From Hymenolepis diminuta (lineage: Eukaryota > Platyhelminthes > Cestoda > Cyclophyllidea > Hymenolepididae), in NCBI GenBank assembly GCA_900708905.1, contig CAADRB010000015.1, forward strand, positions 1,322,040 through 1,386,039: a DNA stretch of 64,000 bases. Reading direction: 5' to 3'. A model generated the notes under the pieces. That model was not told the DNA's origin. It was given only the letters and a program-made list of their open reading frames with translations, and did not search any database. Shown in pieces: positions 40,414 through 51,372 of this stretch. Made by a program: the position numbers and the translations under genes. Within the stretch, counting starts at the first letter, position 1. Every line of letters starts with the position of its first letter.

Positions 40414-41154
40414 TCATCCAGCAAGATTTGTGTATGCACACCTCTGCGGTCTGTGGGAAAGTTGTCGCAGTCTCGGTAGATAGAACGGTGACTTCGGGGT
40501 CTGCATTTGAGGACAGGCATCAAGTCGGTAAAGCAGGGAATAATGTCCAAGAACTGGGCTCCTTTCCACTTGTATTTGGTCAAGACGTTTTGTGATCTTC
40601 TGCAGGGCACTGCAAACATCATCTTCGTCAATTCTCTGCAGCCCTGTTTCCTTCAATTCCTCCGTTAAATCTGATCGAAAATCAGGCTGTTTAAGGGTGG
40701 GAATCAGTAGAATGGGAGACTTTGAACACGTTCTTTTAGGTGGAAGAGGAGGGGGGAAGTTTTTGTCAAAGTGCTTAACTTCTGGTGCCATAGAGGCTGG
40801 ACGATTGCGGTGTTTGCTAACTTCCATACTTCGAGAACAACGGAGCCTTGAAGCGATATGGTCAGAGTGATCACTGGGGCTCCTTTTTAGCCAGGAATTT
40901 GTACAGAGGATGTTAGGATGTTTGAGGCGCATTGAGAGATTTTCTGGCATTGTGGAACTCCGATATGGCAAAACAGGGACTGCGGAGCATGAAGAATCAG
41001 CTTCTATTGTGTTTTGGCATATAATTTCAGTGGAACATTGAGTTTGAAAATCGATATCCATGATTAGCAGTTTCTGACAAAATTGAAGCAGTGCAAAACC
41101 TGCTCGTAATAGCTGACACTGTTGACGAGCGATTGGACACTGAGTGTCGGTCAT
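40414..41154 (-). CDS. Uncharacterised protein, 246-codon open frame with an SH3-ligand motif
   Basis: This is the second longest open frame in the window and richer in G+C than its flanks. An in-frame stop immediately precedes the ATG, so either translation starts here or the frame is entered through an internal splice acceptor, for example CAG/TGT near codon 6. Residues 1-32 look helical (CPIARQQCQLLRAGFALLQF). Residues 133-141 are FPPPLPPKR, fitting the PxLPxK ligand of Crk-type SH3 domains. Residues 160-200 are charged and helix-prone (DVCSALQKITKRLDQIQVE). The frame ends NLAG then TGA, and no consensus donor occurs inside it. An AATAAA on the minus strand at 40027-40032 could be its poly(A) signal. 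CCAAT motifs lie just upstream of the ATG. A Crk-binding adaptor or exchange factor is conceivable, but the identity is unknown. The plus-strand frame at 40592-40870 is its shadow. Confidence 0.5.
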   Translation of the reverse strand: MTDTQCPIARQQCQLLRAGFALLQFCQKLLIMDIDFQTQCSTEIICQNTIEADSSCSAVPVLPYRSSTMPENLSMRLKHPNILCTNSWLKRSPSDHSDHIASRLRCSRSMEVSKHRNRPASMAPEVKHFDKNFPPPLPPKRTCSKSPILLIPTLKQPDFRSDLTEELKETGLQRIDEDDVCSALQKITKRLDQIQVERSPVLGHYSLLYRLDACPQMQTPKSPFYLPRLRQLSHRPQRCAYTNLAG

Positions 41155-43175
41155 TTATTGGCTAATAGGCCATGGGCCAATGAAAGCGCATACTCCGGTG
41201 TGTCAGATTCTATTAACTTTAAGTGAGTTAATTAAGAGTAATTTCTTGAGAATAACTTATTTATAAAAAGCATAGTATGATTGCTTGTTCTATATGTCAA
41301 AATATGAAACATATATAAAACATAATATTTCTTCCATATGGACACGAATTTCGCGAAAATATTTTGAGGATGGAAATATATTTAAATTATAGGCAAACTA
41401 ATCAGATTTCTCCAATAGTTCCGTAAATGAGGCTGTTCTTGATCATGAGCATTCTATTTATGATATAAAGGGAGGATATTATAACGCAAACTCCATTGCA
41501 TTTTCGACTGTCATGATTGGGAATTTAAGATATTAGGACTCTTATCATCCATAGAAAAGCAAAATACCATTTTTGTTCACAAAAAAGTATCTAAATATGA
41601 TGGACATCAGAAGAGACCGTTAAGTAAAAAGGAAAAAGTATAAGGTAATATCAGTGTATCAAGGAAGTCTCGCTTTATTGAGAACTTGTATTCTTTAGGT
41701 TGTTCCGAAAAGCTAAATGGGTACAATCCACAATTCCATGTCTCAGTGTTTCAGATTTCATTAGTTGCTGTCAAGTTTTCTTCGTGAGTTCCGTTGTACG
41801 AAATCTTTAGAGCTTATCAACCAGATGAATCTCGTTATGTGTTGTTTATGTTCTCAGCTATACCAATGAATGTGCGAAAGTTAAGAACCGTTAAGTGCAA
41901 AAAAGGAACTATATTTGACTTATTTCCAGAAAAAGAGAATGTAGAAGAGAGTGAAAAGGCCCAATTAACCAAGAACCCATTATCATTTGTAAAATAATGA
42001 ACAAAAATGATCAAGTTGCTACTGGAACAGTTTTGTTAATAAATCTAATCTGAATCAGGCGGGTTTGTCAAAACTAAATTCTTAAGACAAATGAAGATAC
42101 TTTCCACAATCTTATATTAAGTAACAAACGGCTTTAATATTTTATATAGACTTGGACTCATACTCAGTCTTGAAAACGCCTAAGAAAGTTGACTATTAGC
42201 TAAAGTGCACAATGGGGTGAGCAAATATATGAAATATTTAAGTTTATTGTCTAGACCTAAAAAATCAAGTTGCCCACGTAGAAAGCCATCAAATTTAAGC
42301 TGTTCTGTTCTCAAGTATGTCAAACTATGAAGGTCATATACGAAGTAGATGTACAGTTGGAGGTTATTTCTGGCATAAAATTAGCACTTTCTATAAATAA
42401 AATCTTGATAATTTGGATTTCTTACAATCTAGAGCGAATAAAAACTTCATAATATCATGCTAAGGGTAAAAGATGTTTGCAAGGATCAACACTATGAACC
42501 ATCTGTTAAGGAAAATTTGGTGATTTTGTGCCTCTAGCACTTGTATGACAATTTTCTCACCACTGAAATAATTCAGAAGTAAAATTGCTTGATAGTCTAA
42601 ATTACAATAATAAGTAAATGAAAAATAGTTCTGGTCTAGACAGATGGAGTAAAGATACTTACCTTTGGAGAATTCAAACCTTACCCTGGATGTACTAATA
42701 GAGTTTGAATTAAAGAACATGGCAATTTAAAATCGTGCTACACTTTAATCATATGTCTGTGTTCAAGTGATTAATCAGACCCTCTCGACAGTCTGTGGCT
42801 GATATTTTCAAATGTTCACTTAAAGGTTTAATGAAAATCAAAGAGTATCCGGGAGTCCTTTTTTGCGAAAATTCGAATTCCAACAGTAATTTATGTGGCC
42901 GGTTATTCAAATCACTATTATATCAAGTGATCTATCCACTATTTAATGTAAATGGAATTAAAAGAATCTACCCTTGAATATTTCTAGGTCCATGAATCTT
43001 TACGTACACGCTTCGTTATCGTAAAACTTTGAAATTCGGAAACCAGTTGCTTGAGTTTAATCGGAAAAATCAACAACCCTCCCGAAAAATCAAGGCCGCA
43101 GATCCTAAAATGAAATTCTGGACGGATTAAGAAATTAAACGGATTCGTATGCAAAATTAAGCTTTTAAATGAAAT

Positions 43176-43195
43176 TATATATATATATATATATA
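43176..43195. repeat. (TA)n microsatellite
   Basis: Ten uninterrupted TA units within AT-rich sequence. Confidence 0.95.
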
Positions 43196-43361
43196 AATTT
43201 TATACATATGTCATGATTCACCTTCAAAAGTGATCAATAGTTTAAAAAAGATTTTACCTTTAAATCACCCTGCAGGTAATTAGAATAACCTTCTTTTGAT
43301 TATTAATAAGGGCAGTTTATACTCTTCTTCTGTTTTCCCTTAATGTCCATGGAAAACACAC

Positions 43362-43519
43362 CTCGGCAACTGAGCAGACGTAGTCTAGCAGAGGTACTAA
43401 TTGATTCTTGTCTCCTGTCAAAACTTTAAGTTCTTTCAAAGACAAGCTATTTGTACACCTTTGTAGTAGCATATTTTGAGATGGGTGAATCAAGTGGTGC
43501 ATAAATATTTTTATTGTGA
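43362..43519 (-). other. Candidate minus-strand exon, unknown product
   Basis: Acceptor AATTCCTTACAG opens a 158-nt segment reading TIKIFMHHLIHPSQNMLLQR, CTNSLSLKELKVLTGDKNQ, LVPLLDYVCSVAE. It ends at GAG/GTGTGT. The C-terminal half is amphipathic and helix-like. It ends in phase 0, so it could splice to CAG/TGT inside the 40414-41154 frame and extend that frame's helical start. That junction is inference. No homologue recognised. Confidence 0.28.
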
Positions 43520-43529
43520 CTGTAAGGAA

Positions 43530-46500
43530 TTATGCTATTAAAACTCGGTTGTATAGCGAAAATGTTTCTAAAAATACGTCCCAATAAGCTATAACTATTC
43601 AATTATGCCTTAAATTAAGTATATCGCTGATATTAAAGGAATTTCTTTGGTAGTTACTCCAAGAGATAACAGCCCATAGGAAAAAAATCCAAGGTAAATA
43701 CTCCCTCAGAGATGTCTCAAAATCGTCCCCCTTTGTGATTTGGAGCCTTCTCCGAATTCTCAGTCAAGTTATGTTCAATGTCTGTCAAATTATGAAACAG
43801 ATTGATTCCCATACGAATGTCTTAACTTTTGAATCACTGATATTTACTGATTCGGGAGCCTCGGTGAGTATCAACGGGTTTATCAAAATGAAAATCTTAA
43901 AATTAGAAGGGTATTCCTTGATTTATTTACTAAGTCAGCATAAGTTCTTATTTTCAAACTAAGAGACGTATACATTTTCATAGAGGAGTTAAAATATGGA
44001 TGCTTGAAACATAAGTAGTTATCGATATCTGACCCAAAACGAAGAGAAATAACGAAAGCAAAAGTCATTCTCGGCAGATAGTATAAAAAACAATACAAAA
44101 TAGCTGTTTTATCCGTCTTTTTGATGAACTTTTGCACTTCTCTGAGAAATGATCCGATTGCATATGTAAGAGATCGTAGAAATGTACAAATATGACCTGC
44201 TATTTTAGTCCATTAGTGTATACAAAGGAATTATTCATCTGCTCATTGTGAGCGATTGTGATAGACATTTGAATTGATAAGCAAAATTATAGAATACTCA
44301 ATAATAAATTCAATTTAAAAGCCATATTTGCCGAATATAGTTTTAAATTGCAGTATAATATGTGACCAGATGTTTGAACTTGAAGATTGATATAATCCGT
44401 TTCTCGAAGACTGGATACGTTCAGCATTTCACATTACCAACTTATGAAGTTGAATATCAGGATAGTATCCGTTTAATTGGAAATGAGCAATTACTTTTGA
44501 ATGTAGCATGAAACCAAATTCTATATTTCTAACTTAGGATGTGAAAACTAGAACATCAAAATTATCTTTGGTATTAATGTTACCGATAAGTAACTATAAT
44601 TTATCATAATACTTATAAGAATCGATCAGAAACTTTCATAAATTTGCATATTCTACAATTTCATTCAGTCTACTTTAAAATTCTTAACTAAATTTTAATA
44701 GCTCGAAATGATTAAGTAAACCGAGCATTTGTGTTGTCTTTTTTCGTCACCGTGTATGTAAGATAATGTCGTAAAAGGAACGAAAGTGAATTTTAATCTT
44801 GGCAGGAAATAGAGAATTATGTTAAAATGTAAGCAAAACGATTGGAAATGGGAGAGAAAACTGGGAAAATTTAATTTTATTTATCGATTGATCAAGTTTT
44901 TTAGGGGAAAATCAGCTAAAACATGTTTACTTCAGAATGCACTGGGAGTTTGCCAACGCATGTAAGGTGATCATTCAAGGTTATTCATGAATCTCCAACA
45001 TTAAAAATCTTATTAACCTAACAGTTTTGGTTGCTTAATTAACCAGTAACCTCCTGATTTGGGTAAAAAACGAACTAGAGTTAATGATTTTTCAATAGAC
45101 ATGAAAATATTAAAATTAGGTTTTGTTTTCATACAGGTGCGTGGATAGGAGATAAATTTCAAGAAGACGAAAAGATATGAAATGTCTGGTCAGTTAAAAT
45201 TTGGCATATGATCTGTTCTGAAACCGCGAGTCATCCTCACTATAACACCCTTTAGTTTGGTCGGGCCATCATAGTTAAGACAGCGAACGGCGTCAATTCC
45301 CGTCTCTAATGACGCAAGCCCCAATCTTAAGGGAATTCAAGTGAAAACGGGGAAATGAGAGGTTGCCAACAATAAGCAACTTTCTGCCGAAATGAAAACA
45401 ATGCTCTTACATTATCGACATCACTGCTCCTAAGGTGCAGTGATCAACGAGGAATTCTAGTGTCCAAGTTCCGGTCTTTAAATCTTATAAACGACACGGA
45501 TAGTTGAAACGATACATCTTGGAACACCCTTCTCAGTGTTGATATATGATTCAATGCAAGCCTCTTCAAATGTTCGTTTGAAAAAGCAACACTATTTGTA
45601 CTTTGGACTGGGAAGAGAAGGATTAATTATCCGGTTTTTCCATGGATCAAATCTCCCTACCCTATCTGAAAACTAGTTCTCTTTGTTGCAGTTGTGTGTT
45701 CGCTTGTACGGTTAGTATATTGTATTCTATTCTATTGAACAAACTGCAGGCTGGCCAATAAATAAAATTTAATTACTTTTCTTCCAAATGGTGACACAAC
45801 TTAAGACGAGATCTCAGACTTTGCAACATATTGCCTGCAAAGGTTGAGCAGATGGCGATGTATTTTATTTGTGACTGTCTGCATTCAGCTCTTCCTGCTC
45901 AGACTGGTTCATCACCAGCTTAGTATCTAGTGGGATAAGCTCCACTTGCATAGAATGACTTACGGATCTATCAACCAGTTAAGACTTTGTCAGAGACTAA
46001 CTAATGCCAAAACAATAAAAGTGCATTCGATAGTTTTCGATTTTCAATAAAATGGAATTAAAAAATTCTCAGATTTTGTCATATTTCATACTAATAAGTA
46101 ATCCCTTTCTAGAAACTGATTATGGGTCAATAATATGGAGGGTTACATTTTGGAGCAGACAATATCGCCTTAGCTTAAAGTTGAAGGTTGGTCTGCTTAA
46201 ATAATTAATCTGCTGCCAATTATCTCGCTGTCGAGATTCCAAGTACGCAATAAAATAAAGCCTTTTGAATCCACCTTCATTTTAATTATGCTTTCGTCTC
46301 GCCTTCAGAAAATAAGAGAGCCACCTGTTGGGACTAAAATTTATTGCAGAGTTACCAAATTGTTGTAGCTACGGGTAACAACTTTCAGCTAAGAGCAGGC
46401 AATCACAGTTTTCAAATCAGAAAGCCAAGAGTTTATGCTGATGAAATAAGGAGACTCAAGATAGAGAGAAAGATAGGAAAATGGAGAAATAGAGAAAGAG

Positions 46501-47440
46501 GAATATGGCAAGGAATGAGGAAGAGTGCGTAAATCGGGAGAAGCAATAAGTGAGTTTTTACAAAGGGGATGGGCAAAAACTTTAAATCAAGATCCACTGA
46601 CTGAAACGGTTGAAAACAGTTCAGGAAAACGCCAAAACCTAAATACAGTTTTTAATCAAAATTAATTAAATTTATACTTTCCAAAAAAATAGAAGAAACT
46701 CCTTCACACCAATACAGCACAAAATGTTTCAGTTAAAAGAGTGTCTTGAAAGGCAAACAACAAGGGGCTTCTTATAATAAGGTATTTGGTAAGCAAGTAC
46801 TTACCAAATATATTGTAACCACCGGAGAAACTAAGTTTATTTATTACGAAAAACAGGCCCTTTGACACAGACAATTTTCGCGAGGTTCTGGTAATGTCAT
46901 TTTCCCTACCGTCATCTGCCGTTATTTCTGCCTCATATGCGGTTCCTCGGTGAAAATGTTAAAAAATTTTAGCTGCACTTATAACGACATTGCTTTAAAA
47001 TGGGCAAGTTAGATGGTATCCACTCAAAATATTTAATGAGTTATGTGTTTCATTTAATAAGGCAATTTTGCAATTAAAATAAATTTTTGAATAATTGTTT
47101 TGAAGATTTCAAATAGCCAATTAAAAGGACGGAAAGGATAAGAAGATAACTTTGTTACTTGACCAGTTTTCAAGATGCGGAGCCTTGATTAGACCACGTA
47201 CAATGATAGTTTGAAAAAACGAATAGATTAGAAGAACTGTAAATACGATTAAGTGAAAGGAATTCATCAATCAATATTGCCAGTCGCAACCTATAATCAA
47301 CTCGATGGGATTTACTTTCACATTACACCGTAACGCCAATTACTGGGTTTTTTTCTTTATGGTTTGTAGTATAATTAATGGAATTTAAAGATTTTATAAC
47401 CATGCCATCCTGTGTCATAATTACCTATTGTCTCAGCTGC
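43530..47440. other. Intergenic DNA with one repeat copy
   Basis: AT-rich DNA with short, unsupported frames. It contains R3 copy 2 (45395-45715). The Arg/Lys-rich frame at 46344-46532 is purine-biased and unsupported. Confidence 0.55.
45395..45715 (+). repeat. Dispersed repeat family R3, copy 2
   Basis: The partner of 25655-25990, with the same order of blocks: 'taaggtgcagtgatcaacga', 'tctcagtgttgatatatga', 'gactgggaagagaagg' and 'gcagttgtgtgttcg'. The divergence is high, indicating an old element. Confidence 0.5.
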
Positions 47441-47442
47441 AG

Positions 47443-47595
47443 GAATGGAAATAAATGAACACCAGCATTCTGACATCCCTCTCCCTATTGATAATTTACA
47501 AACCAGTGCATTTGCTCGATGGCAAGCATTAAATTTGCGTTTGTGTGTCGCTCCTGAAGTGTCACCTATCATATTTGCGGCGGTCTCTCGAATAG
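47443..47595 (+). CDS. Internal exon of an unrecognised plus-strand gene
   Basis: A 153-nt exon with strong splice signals on both sides: CCTATTGTCTCAGCTGCAG before it and AATAG/GTAAGA after it. It is open in one frame as a phase 1-1 exon and reads MEINEHQHSDIPLPIDNLQT, SAFARWQALNLRLCVAPEVS, PIIFAAVSRI plus a split codon. The second half has the alternating hydrophobic pattern of folded protein. I do not recognise the family. The overlapping minus-strand frame (47375-47572) is its shadow. Upstream exons were not found. The exon at 48431 fits its phase. Confidence 0.5.
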
Positions 47596-48430
47596 GTAAG
47601 AACTTGAAATTCTGTCTTATGTTTAGAGCACAACGTATGCCCTAGAGATCCTCCCTTGTTCATTTGTTTCTTAGAGCTATGTGACACAGACATTTAAAAC
47701 GCTGCCATTTTTGTACCTTACATGAATAGCTACTTTTAAATCTTCTTTCCTATGGTGCAATGGGGCTGCAATTTTGTGGCATGGGGTAGTTGGAAGTGTA
47801 GGGATTCAGGAAGCTTTGAAGGCTCCAATCTTGTGCCTCAACACTACGTCACCCACAGAGATTTATAATTCAGCATTTTCCCCTAAGATTACTTGAATAA
47901 ACGATTGTCGAAAATCAAAGGAAGCTTTGATTATGACCAAAAATTACGCTACCGTCCACTTATCATAGTTGAGGGTTTACTAATGTCACTTATGGCCATG
48001 CAAACATGACGTTTTAATTCAATTTTCTTTACAATGAAGCCACCAAGGTTATGTGAATGCACTGTGAATGGAACACAGGTGAAACGAAAAGCGAAGCCGA
48101 GACGTGATAGTTGTCATGCTGAATCCTCTCTCCCCCTCTTCGACGAGTCATAAATGACTAGGCGTGCAATCGCATCTTAACTGCTACGAAGGTGATTCGT
48201 CACATCAAGTGTTGATTGAAGACACCTAGTACTTTACTACCTACATTATACCACCAATGAGTCAGTGAGACTGACTGTTGCCTCTATCTTGGACATCTCT
48301 ACAGCACATTAAATATTGATAATTTGCAAAATGACGGGAACTGAAAGTGTAAATGTGCACAGATGATATAGTCACAAAATGTATTTTTAAATTCGTCAAA
48401 AATTTGTGTTGACCTTGTTTCTACATGCAG

Positions 48431-48507
48431 TTGTCATCGGAATTCGATTACCAGTTCTTCAGTGGCCTACGTACCACATACTGAGCTCTAATTTGTTTTA
48501 TCAATGA
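48431..48507 (+). CDS. Possible terminal exon of the 47.4-kb plus-strand gene
   Basis: Acceptor TTGTTTCTACATGCAG is followed by two bases that complete the codon left by the 47443-47595 exon (G/TT, Val). Then come 24 codons, VIGIRLPVLQWPTYHILSSN LFYQ, and a TGA. An AATAAA follows at 48603-48608. Phase, acceptor and poly(A) signal all agree, but a 24-codon open frame can arise by chance. Confidence 0.3.
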
Positions 48508-48609
48508 CTCATTCTTCTTTCCGATTCACGGGACTGGATTTGTTCAAATAAGTGTTGGCGCTTTGTCCTCCATAAAACTTAACCATTCGAATGCAAAGTA
48601 GAAATAAAT

Positions 48610-51315
48610 CATGAAATGTGAAAATAACTTAAAATTTCGGTTTGTCCATGGAAGGATTTTAGTCCAAAAGATTGTCATATTATACAAAAACGGATACATA
48701 AACAACGTTCAAATTAAAACTCCATATTTTTCCACCTATATGGTTAAATTCCCATTTAAGAATTCTCGATGTATCTTTAAACCGATCAAACAGAATATAA
48801 TAACTGCTTTCATAGAAAAACGACATTCCTTGAGTTAGTTGGTTAATCATTAGATACAATTCCTAACTTATACCACTTATAAGTTTTGAAGCTCTAACCA
48901 TCCAGTCTTTCAAACGGGTGAATTCCGCTAACCTAAATATTTTTTTGATTTGAGTATTGAAAACCGAAATTTAATGAAATCACCTTCAAAGCTTAATTTC
49001 GAACTTACACAATGCTTTTACACACCTAAAGCTGCTGGGATCTTTTAAGGGAAATAGCTGCCAATGACAACACGAGTTATAAGAAAAGTCTGAGTTACAT
49101 GACGGAAATCATTGAATTTCACTTTTCTTTCCCGTTAAACTTAATCAAGCACTCCCTTCTTCAAGCTGGGTCATTGACGGAAACTTGATACAGTGGATTA
49201 AAAATATTTAAATATTAAAACAGACTAGCATACTGTCATGAAAACATCAAGTTGAGAAATATGAATAGAAGAGCTATTTAGAAATGTAAATGAAATATTA
49301 AGAACCATTTTTGTTCGTTTTTAACGAAAGAATAAAAAGACGAAAAGAGTGTCTAGCCTGTAATTAACACCTAGATATTACTTTCTTCTTGTTTCTTTCA
49401 GAGGTTTTTTGCAACTCTTCAACCAACTGTTTATTTTTAGGAATCTGTAATGCAGATGTTGTAATTTGAGACTCATTATTATTCTTACCTAGAGCAAACT
49501 AAATAACTTCAGCTATATTAAATTATATGGAAGCATCAGAAAGTGGAAAAACGGCAGAATAGCCGGAAAATGTTTTAGTGAGGATGAGACTGAGGTCAGG
49601 ATAATTTTAGAAATCCTCATCTTGTACACTGATGAAATCTTTATCTTAATTAGGTCATAACGTTTCAAAGTTTAAAATTCAATTTTCGACCATTGATTTC
49701 TGATTGACCACTTATCCCCATGGTGTTCAATTCTGATAAACTGGTAAGTAATGCCATCCGGATATGTTTTTCTTCAACTTATCAACGTAATCAAAATGAC
49801 AGGGCTTTTTTAAAGAATAAAGTTTAAATTTATTTTCTTTCATGCATTGGTGTATGTGTATTTCGGATGCGAAATGTTTTACTGAAAAAGTAAGTGTTTG
49901 TACAGTAATTAATATGCAAGAACTGTATTCGATTAGGCATAAGTGTTTATTTAAGCATATATAATGATATTAGACACAACACTGGAGATGAAAAATCCAG
50001 GGGTTGGAAGAGTAATATGAACTTGTCAGATGTATTAGGCTTAAAAGAGTTCAGTAATCACAGAGAACATTCATATTATTTGGAATGCTGGTAAGCATAT
50101 ACATGACTTTAAATGTGAAGAAGTGATGTTGTGAGATTAATAACTGGGGGTTGCAAACCTATGAAAGTACGCACGGCTCTGAAGGAATCCCTAAAATTTC
50201 CTAAAACTTTCTGATCTGTATCAATTTACTTCGTTTTGATAAAAAATAATCATGGTTATATAGTCTGTATTTGTTTTATTTTTTTCCGTCGACACTGTCG
50301 GATAATACTGGTTAACGATTTGTATCCATCTCTTCCGCCATAACTCAGACTTGGCTTCTAAAATCTAGCGGTCCATGGGTTAAGAGTCTAGCGGTGCAGA
50401 CGCTTGATTCTCGCACTCTACCTCATTTCCCGCGTTATACTTCTTTCTTTTTCCATCTTCTCTCTCTCACACTCCCTCTCCCTTTCTTAATTTTAAATGT
50501 TGATGCTTAGTAAGTTCTGCTCAACCCTTGACTCAATCTTCTGGATTACTGAAAACTGCGATTGCCTGATGTTTTTTATAGCTGTTAGGCGTAGCTCCAA
50601 CAGTTCAAGCCAATACGCATCAGCTATACTTATCACATATTACGGGATATGATTTCATTGATTTTATACAAATACCCTTATCTGTTATCTTAATTAAAGC
50701 TACGGACAAAAGAATAATGGTTTCGAGTTAGATTAGCTAGATATTTGACCGTCTAAGACATTGGAGAGAAGTGTTTCCAAATACTTATCTTGAATAATGG
50801 AGGGAATTATTGAGCCACTTGCACTAGAAAAGTAGCTTATATCACCCTTTCTATTGAATGATATATGATTGGTTTCTCCACCGGATGTGTGTTCTTGAAT
50901 ATCGGTATCGTGTCTATTTTTTGATAGATGTGCACGATAGCTGCCATGTCAATGAATTTTTTATGTAAAAATACAAAACTGCATGAGCGATGACGTTATA
51001 TGACAATGTCCTTAGTCATCTTCTAACAACATAAAACCAGATTTCTGGACGAATCTTTTATTTACGAATCTAGGCTATATTCCTTTAACCAAGAATGACA
51101 AAATCGCTCCCTTATCTTTATTCAAATACTATATTTGGATCTGTGTTTATATGGATGGAATGTAAAACACTTATCTTTACAAACTTAAAAAAAATAAAAG
51201 TTACAAAAGTTCCAGTAGTATACTTCTTCAAATTTACATTTCCTTAGTAGCGTCTAAGATATATTTAATTAGTAGTCGACGTCTCATCACCTTGCTCATT
51301 TCCTAAAAAATACAC
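48610..51315. other. Intergenic DNA, no gene recognised
   Basis: AT-rich DNA with a pyrimidine-rich tract at about 50280-50540. No exon was recognised on either strand. A short open segment at about 51230-51305, just beyond the gene B poly(A) signal, is discussed in the findings. Confidence 0.55.
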
Positions 51316-51319
51316 AAAA

Positions 51320-51325
51320 TTTATT
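51320..51325 (-). terminator. Poly(A) signal of gene B
   Basis: AATAAA on the minus strand, 48 nt past the gene B stop codon. The spacing is nearly the same as for gene A. Confidence 0.6.
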
Positions 51326-51372
51326 GATTGCTACTGAATTAGGTTAAAGTAACACTCCGAAGTCAAATAAAC

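Noticed and set aside
42650..42720. Minus-strand ATG followed by a good donor (MFFNSNSISTSRVRFEFSK/GTAAGT)
   Set aside because: No promoter, partner exon or recognised sequence. A single donor is not enough.
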